NCBI GenBank assembly: GCA_045613745.1
Contig: JAZLBP010000009.1
Coordinates: forward strand, 62,001 to 126,000
Source: UBA940 sp045613745
GTDB taxonomy: Bacteria > Bacteroidota > Bacteroidia > Bacteroidales > Rikenellaceae
Reading direction: 5' to 3'
DNA: 64,000 nucleotides
How positions within the stretch are numbered: position 1 is the stretch's first letter; each line of letters begins with the position of its first letter. A program made the translations under genes and the position numbers. Under the pieces are notes generated by a model. That model ran no database searches and was not told the DNA's origin. It saw only the letters and a list, made by a program, of their open reading frames with translations. Of this stretch, positions 34,987 to 42,727 are shown piece by piece.

Positions 34987-35401
34987 AGGTCTTCGCAACC
35001 GCAATCCCGGAAACATCCGTCGCAGTGCCACGCACTACAAAGGCGAGGTGGAGTCGACCGACACTGCCTTCAAGTCGTTCGAGACGATGGCACACGGCTA
35101 TCGCGCGATATTCGTGCTGCTACACACCTACCACATAAAGCACGGACTTACCACCGTAGCCGAGATGATTGCACGTTATGCACCCTCGGTCGAGAACAAC
35201 ACCCAAGCCTACATCAGCGCCGTAGAGCAGATTTCGGGAATCCCCGCAACCGAGCCCCTCGACACGCTGCACGCCGAGAGTATGATGCCAATCGTGTCGG
35301 CAATAAGTCGTGTTGAAAATGGAGTTTGCGCCTCGCCCGCCGAGGTTATGCGAGGGTGGAAAATGTTTGCGGACGACTATTCGTCGTCCGCATCAAAATA
35401 A
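34979..35401 (+). CDS. Lysozyme-like endolysin (structural protein P5-like)
   Basis: The 140-residue protein opens SRGLRNRNPGNIRRS and has TAFKSFETMAHGYRA, the signature of P5-type peptidoglycan hydrolases in Bacteroidales prophages, then LTTVAEMIARYAP and TQAYISAVEQISG. It would degrade the wall after the holin has formed pores. The start lies inside the holin gene. Its 3' end overlaps the convergent hslR-like gene by 25 bp. Confidence 0.75.
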   Translation: MSRGLRNRNPGNIRRSATHYKGEVESTDTAFKSFETMAHGYRAIFVLLHTYHIKHGLTTVAEMIARYAPSVENNTQAYISAVEQISGIPATEPLDTLHAESMMPIVSAISRVENGVCASPAEVMRGWKMFADDYSSSASK

Positions 35402-35772
35402 AATTCATCCAAAAGAGAGTCGATTTGTCGTCTCTCTTTTTTTGTAGGTCGTCCGGTACCGCGCTCTCTGACCATAAAGATTGTTTCGCGCGGGGCATTG
35501 AGTTTATCGAGTTCGCTCTGCGGAGTGACATTCAGCGCATACTCCGGCACAAGTTTGGCAGGTTGGCGGTTGCCCACCTCGGCCAGCACCTTGTAGTGGT
35601 AGTACACCGCGCCCTTGCGCACCACGAACGTTTCGCCGGGACGCACCTCGTGCGAAGGTTTCACACCTCCACCGCCACACGTCACGCGACCATTCTTGCA
35701 CGCTTCGGCAGCCTCCGAGCGGGTTTTGAAAACACGCACCGCCCACAGCCATTTATCGATTCTTACGCCCAT
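35377..35772 (-). CDS. hslR: S4-domain RNA-binding protein, Hsp15/HslR-like
   Basis: The 131-residue protein has an N-terminal S4 domain (RIDKWLWAVRVFKTRSEA, CKNGRVTC) and a basic C-terminus (RPTKKERRQID). Hsp15 binds dissociated 50S subunits carrying nascent peptidyl-tRNA and helps recycle them. It sits with pth and the L25 gene, which fits that task. Its final codons overlap the phage lysozyme-like gene on the other strand, so the phage block ends precisely at, or inside, this gene. Confidence 0.9.
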   Translation of the reverse strand: MGVRIDKWLWAVRVFKTRSEAAEACKNGRVTCGGGGVKPSHEVRPGETFVVRKGAVYYHYKVLAEVGNRQPAKLVPEYALNVTPQSELDKLNAPRETIFMVRERGTGRPTKKERRQIDSLLDEFYFDADDE

Positions 35773-35785
35773 ACCATTTGGTGTT

Positions 35786-36349
35786 CTATTTACAGTTATA
35801 GCGGGTCATTGTCAGCTCGATGCCCTGCGAAGCAAACGACAGGCAGGCATCGGCAGCGTGGCGAAGTTTCTCGGGTAGGAGTTTCTTCTCGTCGTCGGTC
35901 CACTCACCAAGCACATAGTTGACTTGACCACCCTTCTGGAAGGCATTGCCCACACCCATACGCAGACGGGCATAGTCGGCCGAACCAAGAAGTTCGGTAA
36001 TGTTTTTGAGTCCGTTGTGGCCTCCGTCGCTACCCTTGGCACGGATACGCACCGCACCAAACGGGATGGCGATGTCGTCCACCACCACAAAAACCCTCTC
36101 GACGGGAATCTTCTCCGTCTGCATCCAATATCTCACAGCCTTGCCGCTCAGGTTCATATAGGTCGAAGGTTTGAGTAGCAAAAGCTCGCGTCCACGGTGA
36201 CGAACAGTAGCTGTGTCGCCGTAACGTGAGGTACTGAAAGAAGTATTGGACACCTCTGCGAGAGTGTCCAATACCTTGAATCCTATGTTGTGACGGGTCT
36301 CGGCGTACTCGGCGCCGATGTTGCCCAGTCCCACTATCAGATACTTCAA
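35786..36349 (-). CDS. pth: Peptidyl-tRNA hydrolase
   Basis: The 187-residue enzyme frees tRNA from stalled peptidyl-tRNA. It has VGLGNIGAEYAETRHNIGF with the catalytic His, KPSTYMNLSGKAV, the DDIAIPFGAVRIR region and KGSDGGHNGL. It lies 13 bp before hslR and 6 bp after rplY, in an operon devoted to ribosome rescue and function. Confidence 0.96.
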   Translation of the reverse strand: MKYLIVGLGNIGAEYAETRHNIGFKVLDTLAEVSNTSFSTSRYGDTATVRHRGRELLLLKPSTYMNLSGKAVRYWMQTEKIPVERVFVVVDDIAIPFGAVRIRAKGSDGGHNGLKNITELLGSADYARLRMGVGNAFQKGGQVNYVLGEWTDDEKKLLPEKLRHAADACLSFASQGIELTMTRYNCK

Positions 36350-36355
36350 CTTGCC

Positions 36356-36940
36356 CTACTTTTTGGCGTTACGAGCAGCAGCTTGAGCAGCAGCAACGGC
36401 ACGAGTTGTACGAACAGCACAAACTGCGGTGGTTGCGGGAGTCAGGATGGTCAGGTTGTCGTATTGGAGATCGCTTACGAAAATCGATTTGCCAATACCC
36501 AGCTCGGTGATGTCAACCTCGAGTACGTCGGGCAGGTTCTCAACCAGACCGCTAACGCGAAGTTTACGACGGCTTTGCATCAGTTTACCACCCAATTTAA
36601 CACCTGCCGAGTTACCGGTCAGACGAACGGGGATCTCGATAGCAACGGGTTTACCCTCTTGTACGCGATAGAAATCGATGTGCAGGATTTGCTCTTTTAC
36701 GGGGTGGAATTGAACCTCACGCATTACACCTACCTCTTTTTTGCCCTCGATGTCGATCTCAACGATGTAAGCATTGGGAGTGTAGATAAGAGCTTTGAGT
36801 GCTTTCTCCGAAATAGCGAAAGTTACCTCCTCAGCGCCACCGTAGATAACGGCGGGTACCATACCCTCACGACGGAGAGCTTTGGTGTTTTTTTTGCCAT
36901 AAGCGTCACGCTTAACAGCAGTCAGTTGCAAAGTTTGCAT
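36356..36940 (-). CDS. rplY: 50S ribosomal protein L25/general stress protein CTC
   Basis: The 194-residue protein is the long CTC type. An L25 domain binds 5S rRNA (AYGKKNTKALRREGMVPAVIYG near residue 12), then a second TL5-like domain ends in a low-complexity Ala/Arg tail (AAAQAAARNAKK). It leads the rplY-pth-hslR operon. A full promoter lies 100 bp upstream. Confidence 0.95.
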   Translation of the reverse strand: MQTLQLTAVKRDAYGKKNTKALRREGMVPAVIYGGAEEVTFAISEKALKALIYTPNAYIVEIDIEGKKEVGVMREVQFHPVKEQILHIDFYRVQEGKPVAIEIPVRLTGNSAGVKLGGKLMQSRRKLRVSGLVENLPDVLEVDITELGIGKSIFVSDLQYDNLTILTPATTAVCAVRTTRAVAAAQAAARNAKK

Positions 36941-37042
36941 AGTCTTAAAAAAAATTAAATGTGTTTGTTAAAAAACCTTCAACACTACTCAGAGCAGCCC
37001 CGTGCAGGACACAGGTCTGTTCCCCATTTGTGTTTGCGGGCG

Positions 37043-37074
37043 CAAAGATACTCTTTTAATTTGAATCACGCAAA
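37043..37074 (-). promoter_or_regulatory. Promoter of rplY-pth-hslR
   Basis: Minus strand TTTG (37071-37074), 20 bp, TATCTTTG (37043-37050). The leader is about 100 nt. Confidence 0.75.
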
Positions 37075-37247
37075 TTTTTATACAATTATATATAGGAGGC
37101 GGCAAATTGGCACAAACTGCGGCTGAGTGGTAAGTGCGAGGGCTCGGAGTGCATTTTTCGCTTGATCTTGCAACCACCGCATAATCAACAAGATAACCTC
37201 ACCAACGAATGATATTTAAAATTTTTTGAAAAAAAGTTGTCGAAAAA
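37075..37247. other. Non-coding spacer between rplY and tRNA-Leu promoters
   Basis: About 170 bp with no gene; A/T-rich at both ends with a more G/C-rich middle. I see no repeat or strong hairpin. Confidence 0.5.
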
Positions 37248-37280
37248 TTTGTTTGATAGCGAATTTTATGCTTACCTTTG
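37248..37280 (+). promoter_or_regulatory. Promoter of tRNA-Leu
   Basis: TTTG (37248-37251), 21 bp, TACCTTTG (37273-37280), ending 27 bp before the tRNA. Confidence 0.7.
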
Positions 37281-37306
37281 CGTCACCAATTCGTAAGAAA
37301 CCTGTT

Positions 37307-37388
37307 GCCCAGGTGGCGAAATTGGTAGACGCGCTCGTTTCAGGTGCGAGTGCCGCGAGGCTTGCAGGTTCGACTCCTGTCCTGGGCA
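37307..37388 (+). tRNA. tRNA-Leu (anticodon CAG)
   Basis: An 82-nt class II tRNA: acceptor GCCCAGG/CCTGGGC, D arm with AAATTGGTAGACGC, anticodon stem CTCGT/GCGAG around TTCAGGT (CAG at 34-36), a long variable arm TGCCGCGAGGCTT and T arm GCAGG/CCTGT with loop TTCGACT. CCA is not encoded. Confidence 0.93.
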
Positions 37389-37391
37389 CAG

Positions 37392-37428
37392 AAAGAGGAA
37401 GAGTTCAATGGACTCTTCCTCTTTTCTT
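37392..37428 (+). terminator. Terminator after tRNA-Leu
   Basis: AAAGAGGAAGAGT and ACTCTTCCTCTTT form a long stem just past the tRNA, with a T-rich tail. Confidence 0.8.
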
Positions 37429-37503
37429 TTATACTACCCCACTCCAAGCGTTGAAGATTCCGAATATTGTCGTAACTTTACAAGTGCAAATCGGAATCTC
37501 GCT

Positions 37504-38175
37504 ATGAACCACTCTCTGCTTAAACAAGCCATAACAAAATATCTGCTCGGCGTCGCGATTGTCGGCGCGCTGCTGTTTCTGCCCGCAGGCACACTTCACT
37601 ATTGGCAAGGCTGGCTGCTGATGGCTGTTCTCTTTGTGCCGATACTTATTGTCGGAGTTGTGTTGATGGCAAAGAATCCCCAACTGCTCCAAAAGCGTCT
37701 CGACGCCAAGGAGAGTGCGGGCGAGCAACAGATGGTGGTAAAGCTCAGCGGACTACTTTTCGTGGCGGCATTTGTTGTGGCGGGACTCAACCACCGACAC
37801 CAATGGCTGACTATGCCCAATTGGGCGGTGTGGGTTGCGTCAGCAGTTTTTGTGGGCAGCTACCTGCTCTATGCCGAGGTGCTGCGCGAGAACACCTACC
37901 TTTCGCGAACAATCGAGGTGCAGCAGAATCAGAAGGTCATTGACACGGGGCTATACGGCATTGTTCGCCACCCGATGTACACCGCCACCACACTGCTGTT
38001 CCTTGCAATGCCGCTGGTGTTGGGCTCTCCGCTGTCGCTGGCGATTATGCTCCTCTACCTGCCGCTCATAACCCAACGCATCCACGGCGAGGAGGCACTA
38101 CTCGAAGAGAAGCTCAAAGGCTACAAAGAGTACAAACAACGCGTACGCTACCGAATGATACCTTTTGTTTGGTAA
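37504..38175 (+). CDS. Isoprenylcysteine carboxyl methyltransferase-family membrane protein
   Basis: This 223-residue protein has about five membrane helices and the ICMT/PEMT signature GLYGIVRHPMYTATTLLFL near residue 143 onward, in which the RHPxY and the Glu of GEEALLEEKL bind SAM. The bacterial family methylates lipids or small thiols; a substrate cannot be named. An upstream frame extension runs through the tRNA terminator and is rejected in favour of ATG at 37504. Confidence 0.82.
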   Translation: MNHSLLKQAITKYLLGVAIVGALLFLPAGTLHYWQGWLLMAVLFVPILIVGVVLMAKNPQLLQKRLDAKESAGEQQMVVKLSGLLFVAAFVVAGLNHRHQWLTMPNWAVWVASAVFVGSYLLYAEVLRENTYLSRTIEVQQNQKVIDTGLYGIVRHPMYTATTLLFLAMPLVLGSPLSLAIMLLYLPLITQRIHGEEALLEEKLKGYKEYKQRVRYRMIPFVW

Positions 38176-38290
38176 GGTTCCCCGCCCCTTCCCTACAATC
38201 CTCGACAAACAAAAAAAAGTGCGCCGCAGCAACGACGCACAAGACAAATGAGTGTGCTGTAATAAGACACACCCCACACCCACAGCCCCA

Positions 38291-38330
38291 AACAAAAAAA
38301 AAATTCGGAAGACGCATTGTCTTCCGAACT
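38291..38330 (-). terminator. Terminator after tRNA-Asn
   Basis: On the minus strand TTCGGAAGAC and GTCTTCCGAA flank a short loop, followed by a nine-T run. A second, weaker minus-strand hairpin with T tail (GTGCG/CGCAC) lies at 38211-38241. Confidence 0.8.
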
Positions 38331-38337
38331 ATGGGAG

Positions 38338-38411
38338 CTCCTCAGCCAGGACTTGAACCTGGGACCCCCTGATTAACAGTCAGGTGCTCTAACCAACTGA
38401 GCTACTGAGGA
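38338..38411 (-). tRNA. tRNA-Asn (anticodon GTT)
   Basis: A 74-nt cloverleaf on the minus strand: acceptor TCCTCAG/CTGAGGA, D arm GCTC/GAGC, anticodon stem CCTGA/TCAGG with loop CTGTTAA (GTT), T arm CCAGG/CCTGG with loop TTCAAGT. The discriminator base is G. A full promoter lies upstream. Confidence 0.95.
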
Positions 38412-38463
38412 ATATATCCTTTGTAATCATCACCCTCGCGGGTTTGTTTCTTGATTACGGGTG

Positions 38464-38494
38464 CAAAGATACGGCAAAAATTTTAATCTCCAAA
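38464..38494 (-). promoter_or_regulatory. Promoter of tRNA-Asn
   Basis: Minus strand TTTG (38491-38494), 19 bp, TATCTTTG (38464-38471). Confidence 0.75.
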
Positions 38495-38561
38495 TGTTTT
38501 TTAAATATTTTTTCAAAAAAATGAATATTTTTGTTGTCGGTAATTTTAACACTCACCGCCT

Positions 38562-39053
38562 ATGGAACGCAAACAAACTGTATATCAATACTTAAACAAT
38601 CTTGGCGTGGAATACACCCATTATGACCACCCCGAGGCACCCACAATCGACATCGCGCGCAATTATTGGCACGACGACGGCTCGAAGCACTGCAAGAATC
38701 TCTTTTTCCGCAACCACAAAGGCAATAGACACTATCTTGTGGTGTTCGATTGCGACCAAAATATTGCCATTCACGACCTCGAACATCGACTCCGCCAAGG
38801 CAAACTCTCCTTTGCATCGGAGGCGCGTATGGAGCGCTACCTCGGATTGCGCCCCGGCTCGGTGTCGCCCTTCGGCCTTATTAACGACACCGATAACCAC
38901 ACGCACCTGTTCTTGGACGTGAACCTCAAAAAGTACCCTGCGCTGAGTTTCCACCCCAATGACAACACCTCGACCGTCCGAATCGGCTTCGACGACTTTG
39001 TGCGCTACCTCGAATCGGTAGGCAACAGCTACGAGTGGCTGGAGCTATATTAG
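38562..39053 (+). CDS. YbaK/ProX-type aminoacyl-tRNA deacylase
   Basis: The 163-residue protein has the YbaK/EbsC fold with a ProXp/PrdX-like order: YTHYDHPEAPTID, KNLFFRNHKGNRHYLVV, DCDQNIAI, LGLRPGSVSPFGLIND and a C-terminal FDDFVRYL. Such free-standing editing domains hydrolyse mischarged Ala- or Cys-tRNA(Pro). The exact amino acid cleared cannot be told. It is a single gene between tRNA-Asn and the DUF1573 gene. Confidence 0.85.
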   Translation: MERKQTVYQYLNNLGVEYTHYDHPEAPTIDIARNYWHDDGSKHCKNLFFRNHKGNRHYLVVFDCDQNIAIHDLEHRLRQGKLSFASEARMERYLGLRPGSVSPFGLINDTDNHTHLFLDVNLKKYPALSFHPNDNTSTVRIGFDDFVRYLESVGNSYEWLELY

Positions 39054-39115
39054 CACACCTATATTATATATAGCAAAAATTTGCCCTCGCAGTTGGTTTA
39101 TTAAAATTTTTAAGG

Positions 39116-39153
39116 TACATTTGTGGTAAATTTTAACAAATTGTTTAATTTTG
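39116..39153 (+). promoter_or_regulatory. Two tandem -7 boxes upstream of the DUF1573 gene
   Basis: TACATTTG (39116-39123) and TAATTTTG (39146-39153) both fit TAnnTTTG. The first also carries the TTTG that would serve as the -33 box of the second (22-bp gap). The second covers the proposed TTG start codon, so only the first promoter could give a message that includes that start. Confidence 0.5.
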
Positions 39154-40269
39154 CATAACATCAGAACCATACTTGCAAGCCTACGACAATTGACGTGCTT
39201 GGCAGTGGCGTTGATGGCGGGTGGTTTACTCCTTGCCCAATCGCCCGAGGGACAGGTGCTGCGATGGGAACACGCGGTGTGGAATTTTGGGGATATACGC
39301 GAGGTGGGTGGCGTGGTGAGCCACACATTCAGCGCGACCAACATCACCGACAAGCCCGTTGTCATCGAGCGCATCTATACATCGTGCGGTTGCACCTCGA
39401 CGGAGTACTCGACCCACCCGATAGGCGCTGGCGAGAAGGCGCGAGTGGTGGTGACGTTCGACCCTGCGGAGCGACCGGGCGAGTTCGAGAAGCGTATCAC
39501 GATAGTGCTCAACGGCAGCCGACGCGAGATAATTACGATACGCGGAGATGTAGAGCCGCGACCACGCACGGTGGAGGACGACTACCCTTATTATATGGTT
39601 AAGGGTCTGCGTTTCGACAACACCACCTTCGGATTGGGCACGGTGCAACACGGCACAGCGCAATCGACGGTCATAAACTATGCAAACACCTCGGAGCGCA
39701 CCATTCGTCCCAAAGTGAAGTACAAGTTGCGCAGCGGGCTATTGAAGGTCACTCTTCCCGAACGCATTGCCGCAGGCCAGAGGGGACAGATAACCCTTAG
39801 CTACGACCTTACGGCCGAGAGTCGCCACTACGGACAGATGGTTGACAAGTTTGTAATCGAGGTTGACGGAGGCGAGTCCTCACACGCGGTCTATATGGCG
39901 GCCATAGCGGTGGACAACAACTCGTTGGCCAACTACGACACCGCGCCAGCGGCCGAGATTAGCGAGCGCCGATGCGATTTCGGAGTAATTCCGAGCAACT
40001 GCGGAACCCTGCGCCGACAGATGACCCTCAAAAACTTGGGCGACGAAGAACTGATTGTTCGCTATGTTGAGTCAAAAGATGAAGGATTTTATATAACTTT
40101 GCAGCCCGAGACCCGAATCCGAGGAGGCGAAAGCATAACCTTTGAGGCGGTGCTCGACCCCGAACACTACAACACAGCCGAGATTAACGATGCTGTGGCA
40201 ATAGTGACAAACGACCCCGTACGACCCTACCGACAAATAAGGGTCACGGCAAAACGAGAGATAAGATAA
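39151..40269 (+). CDS. Exported DUF1573 protein
   Basis: The 372-residue protein has an N-terminal signal (hydrophobic LTCLAVALMAGGLLLAQ) and two or three Ig-like DUF1573 domains. The hallmark SCGCTSTEY is near residue 75, after SHTFSATNITDKPVVI. The C-terminal third repeats the pattern (RRQMTLKNLGDEELIV) without the Cys pair. No ATG precedes the signal, so initiation at the TTG at 39151, or a TTG further on (39190 or 39199), is needed. The role is unknown, perhaps a periplasmic adhesion or scaffold domain. Confidence 0.75.
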   Translation: MHNIRTILASLRQLTCLAVALMAGGLLLAQSPEGQVLRWEHAVWNFGDIREVGGVVSHTFSATNITDKPVVIERIYTSCGCTSTEYSTHPIGAGEKARVVVTFDPAERPGEFEKRITIVLNGSRREIITIRGDVEPRPRTVEDDYPYYMVKGLRFDNTTFGLGTVQHGTAQSTVINYANTSERTIRPKVKYKLRSGLLKVTLPERIAAGQRGQITLSYDLTAESRHYGQMVDKFVIEVDGGESSHAVYMAAIAVDNNSLANYDTAPAAEISERRCDFGVIPSNCGTLRRQMTLKNLGDEELIVRYVESKDEGFYITLQPETRIRGGESITFEAVLDPEHYNTAEINDAVAIVTNDPVRPYRQIRVTAKREIR

Positions 40270-40302
40270 CCCAAAATAGAGACTAATTATATTTTTTGGA
40301 CA

Positions 40303-41187
40303 ATGTTTAAGATTTTAGAAAAAAGGCAACTTACCACCGACATCACACTGATGCGTATCGACGCACCCCGTGTGGCAGCCGCTGCCAAACCCGGTCAATT
40401 TGTGATTGTGCGCGTGGACGAGAAGGGCGAGCGTATTCCGCTTACCATTGCCGACTACAACCCTACCGAAGGAACTGTAACCATTGTGATTCAAGCCATA
40501 GGTGTCAGCACCAAGAAACTGTGCGCTTATGCCGAGGGTGATTCGATTTGCGACTTCGCAGGCCCGCTGGGACACCCCTCGGAGTTTGTTGCCGAGAATC
40601 CCGCCGCGCTGGCAGGCAAACGCTTCCTGTTTGTGGCAGGTGGCGTGGGTGCAGCCCCCGTATATCCCCAAGTTAAGTGGCTCAGCGAGCACGGCATCAA
40701 AGCCGATGTTATTATCGGTGCCAAGAACGCCGAGACCCTGATTATGACCGAGGAGATGCGCGCCGTAGCAGGCAACCTCTACATTGCAACCGACGACGGT
40801 AGCGCAGGCTACAAAGGTCTGGTTACAGGTCTTATGAGTGAGCTCGTCGAGAAAGAGGGCAAACAATATGACCAAGTAGTGGCTATCGGTCCGCTCATTA
40901 TGATGAAGTTTGTGACTCTGACCGCAGGCAAATACTCGCTGCCTATCATCGTAAGTATGAACCCACTGATGGTGGATGGCACAGGTATGTGCGGTGCGTG
41001 TCGTGTGACTGTTGACGGCAAGACCCGCTTTGCGTGTGTCGAGGGCCCCGAGTTCGATGGCTCGAAGGTGGACTTCGACGAGGCTATGCGCCGCAGCCGC
41101 CAATACCGCGACCTCGAAGAGCGTGCTCGCAAAATCGCCGAGGAGCGCGCAGCAGGTCACAAATGCAAAATCGGCCTTGACAAATAA
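40303..41187 (+). CDS. nfnA: NfnA: FAD/NAD-binding subunit of ferredoxin:NADP+ oxidoreductase
   Basis: The 294-residue protein has a ferredoxin-reductase fold: flavin-binding RIPLTIADYN, the NAD site with FVAGGVGAAPVYPQ, and a C-terminal [2Fe-2S] Cys set within MCGACRVTV and FACVEGPEF. It is the small subunit of the Nfn complex, related to PyrK and sulfide dehydrogenase subunits. It lies 21 bp before nfnB. Together they bifurcate electrons from NADPH to ferredoxin and NAD+, or run in reverse. Confidence 0.88.
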   Translation: MFKILEKRQLTTDITLMRIDAPRVAAAAKPGQFVIVRVDEKGERIPLTIADYNPTEGTVTIVIQAIGVSTKKLCAYAEGDSICDFAGPLGHPSEFVAENPAALAGKRFLFVAGGVGAAPVYPQVKWLSEHGIKADVIIGAKNAETLIMTEEMRAVAGNLYIATDDGSAGYKGLVTGLMSELVEKEGKQYDQVVAIGPLIMMKFVTLTAGKYSLPIIVSMNPLMVDGTGMCGACRVTVDGKTRFACVEGPEFDGSKVDFDEAMRRSRQYRDLEERARKIAEERAAGHKCKIGLDK

Positions 41188-41208
41188 TTGAAGAAAGGAG
41201 CAGAAATT

Positions 41209-42591
41209 ATGGCAAACAAAATACCAAGAGTTCCCGTGCGCGAACAAGACCCCAAAGTGCGCGCAACAAATTTCGAAGAGGTATGCTACGGCTACAACTT
41301 GGAGGAGGCACAGTTGGAGGCAAGCCGCTGTCTGAACTGTAAGAATCCCCGCTGTGTGAGCAAATGCCCCGTATCGATTAATATCCCCGCTTTCATCGAG
41401 CAAATCAATAATGGCGACATCGCACGCGCTGCCGAGATTATCTCGGAGGACAGTCTGCTGGCTTCGGTGTGTGGTCGCGTGTGCCCCCAAGAGAATCAGT
41501 GCGAAGGCGCTTGTATTCTGGGCGTTAAGGGCGAGAGCGTTGCCATCGGTAAGTTGGAGCGCTTTGTAGGCGACTGGAGCCACTCAAACGGCCCCGCAAA
41601 GGTCAGCGTAGCCCCCAGCAACGGCAAACGTGTAGCCATCATCGGCTCGGGCCCCGCAGGTCTGGCTTGTGCTTCGGACTTGGCAAAGGCAGGTTGCGAG
41701 GTTAAGATTTTCGAGGCTCTGCACAAAGCAGGTGGTGTGTTGGTGTACGGTATTCCCGAATTCCGTCTGCCCAAGGATAAGATTATGGCAAAAGAGGTCG
41801 AGAAGGTTAAAGCTCTCGGCGTAGATATCGAAACCGACGTTATCGTTGGTCGCACCGTAACCATCGACTCGCTGTTGGATGAGGAGGGTTACGACGCAGT
41901 GTTCATCGGTTCGGGTGCAGGTCTGCCTATGTTTATGGGTATCCCCGGCGAGAACCTCAACGGCGTGGTTTCGGCCAACGAGTTCCTTACTCGTGCCAAC
42001 CTGATGCACGCCTACGACCCCGAGTACGACACCCCCATCTTCAAGGGCGGTCGCACCGTTGTTGTTGGTGGTGGTAACGTGGCTATGGACGCTGTGCGTA
42101 CTGCAAAACGTCTGGGCTCGGATGCCTTTATCGTATATCGCCGCTCGGAGGATGAGCTTCCCGCCCGCAAGGAGGAGGTACACCACGCCAAAGAGGAGGG
42201 TATCGAGTTCCGTATGCTGTGCAACCCGCTCGAAATCATTGGTGACGAAAATGGCGTTGTACGCAGCGTGAAGTGCATCCGTATGGAGCTTGGCGAGCCC
42301 GATGAGTCGGGTCGTCGTCGCCCCATCGCAGTTGAGGGTAGCGAGTTCGAGATTGAGTGCGACCAAGTGATTATGGCACTCGGCACCTCGCCCAACCCGC
42401 TGATTGCATCGACCACCCAAGGTCTGGACACCACCCGTCGTGGCGGTATCGTGGCCGACGAGCGTGGAGCAACCACTCGCAAGGGCGTATTCGCAGGAGG
42501 TGACGCCGTAACAGGTGCCGCAACCGTAATCTTGGCAATGGGCGCAGGCCGCGAGGCAGCCAAAGCCATCCTCGATTATCTGGCGGAGTAA
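41209..42591 (+). CDS. nfnB: NfnB: GltD-like NADPH/FAD subunit with two [4Fe-4S] clusters
   Basis: The 460-residue protein begins after an AGGAG-like site with ATG at 41209 (an upstream TTG is rejected). The N-terminal CLNCKNPRCVSKCP and CGRVCPQENQCEGAC motifs bind the [4Fe-4S] clusters. FAD binds at GSGPAGLACA and NADPH at VVGGGNVAMDAV, with the C-terminal FAD motif GVFAGGDAV. It would be called GltD alone, but the nfnA neighbour and the lack of a gltB make NfnB the better reading. Confidence 0.88.
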   Translation: MANKIPRVPVREQDPKVRATNFEEVCYGYNLEEAQLEASRCLNCKNPRCVSKCPVSINIPAFIEQINNGDIARAAEIISEDSLLASVCGRVCPQENQCEGACILGVKGESVAIGKLERFVGDWSHSNGPAKVSVAPSNGKRVAIIGSGPAGLACASDLAKAGCEVKIFEALHKAGGVLVYGIPEFRLPKDKIMAKEVEKVKALGVDIETDVIVGRTVTIDSLLDEEGYDAVFIGSGAGLPMFMGIPGENLNGVVSANEFLTRANLMHAYDPEYDTPIFKGGRTVVVGGGNVAMDAVRTAKRLGSDAFIVYRRSEDELPARKEEVHHAKEEGIEFRMLCNPLEIIGDENGVVRSVKCIRMELGEPDESGRRRPIAVEGSEFEIECDQVIMALGTSPNPLIASTTQGLDTTRRGGIVADERGATTRKGVFAGGDAVTGAATVILAMGAGREAAKAILDYLAE

Positions 42592-42618
42592 CACACTTCC
42601 CCACCCTAATAAAAACGA

Positions 42619-42655
42619 CTATCGCAGCCACTATGGTTGCGATAGTTTTTTTTTG
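42619..42655 (+). terminator. Terminator after nfnAB
   Basis: ACTATCGCAGCC and GGTTGCGATAGT pair around a five-base loop, followed by nine T. Confidence 0.88.
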
Positions 42656-42670
42656 TGTCCTGCCGACGGG

Positions 42671-42702
42671 TTTGGTAATCACGCGTATTTATTGTATCTT
42701 TG
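42671..42702 (+). promoter_or_regulatory. Promoter of the methyltransferase-membrane fusion gene
   Basis: TTTG (42671-42674), 20 bp, TATCTTTG (42695-42702), a consensus match. The start codon is 8 bp (ATG 42710) or 26 bp (ATG 42728) downstream. Confidence 0.75.
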
Positions 42703-42727
42703 TTGGATAATGACGCAATTCATCCGT

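Noticed and set aside
26321..35401. Reading the phage block as a contractile injection system or tailocin
   Set aside because: I see no sheath, spike, baseplate wedge or AAA+ ATPase, while capsid and portal genes are present. A headed, siphophage-like origin fits better.
40315..41583. 422-codon minus-strand open frame over nfnA and the start of nfnB
   Set aside because: It is antisense to two clear flavoprotein genes and has no recognisable domain.
41209..42591. Calling this gene glutamate synthase small subunit (gltD)
   Set aside because: There is no gltB beside it, and the gene directly upstream is the FAD/[2Fe-2S] partner typical of the Nfn complex.
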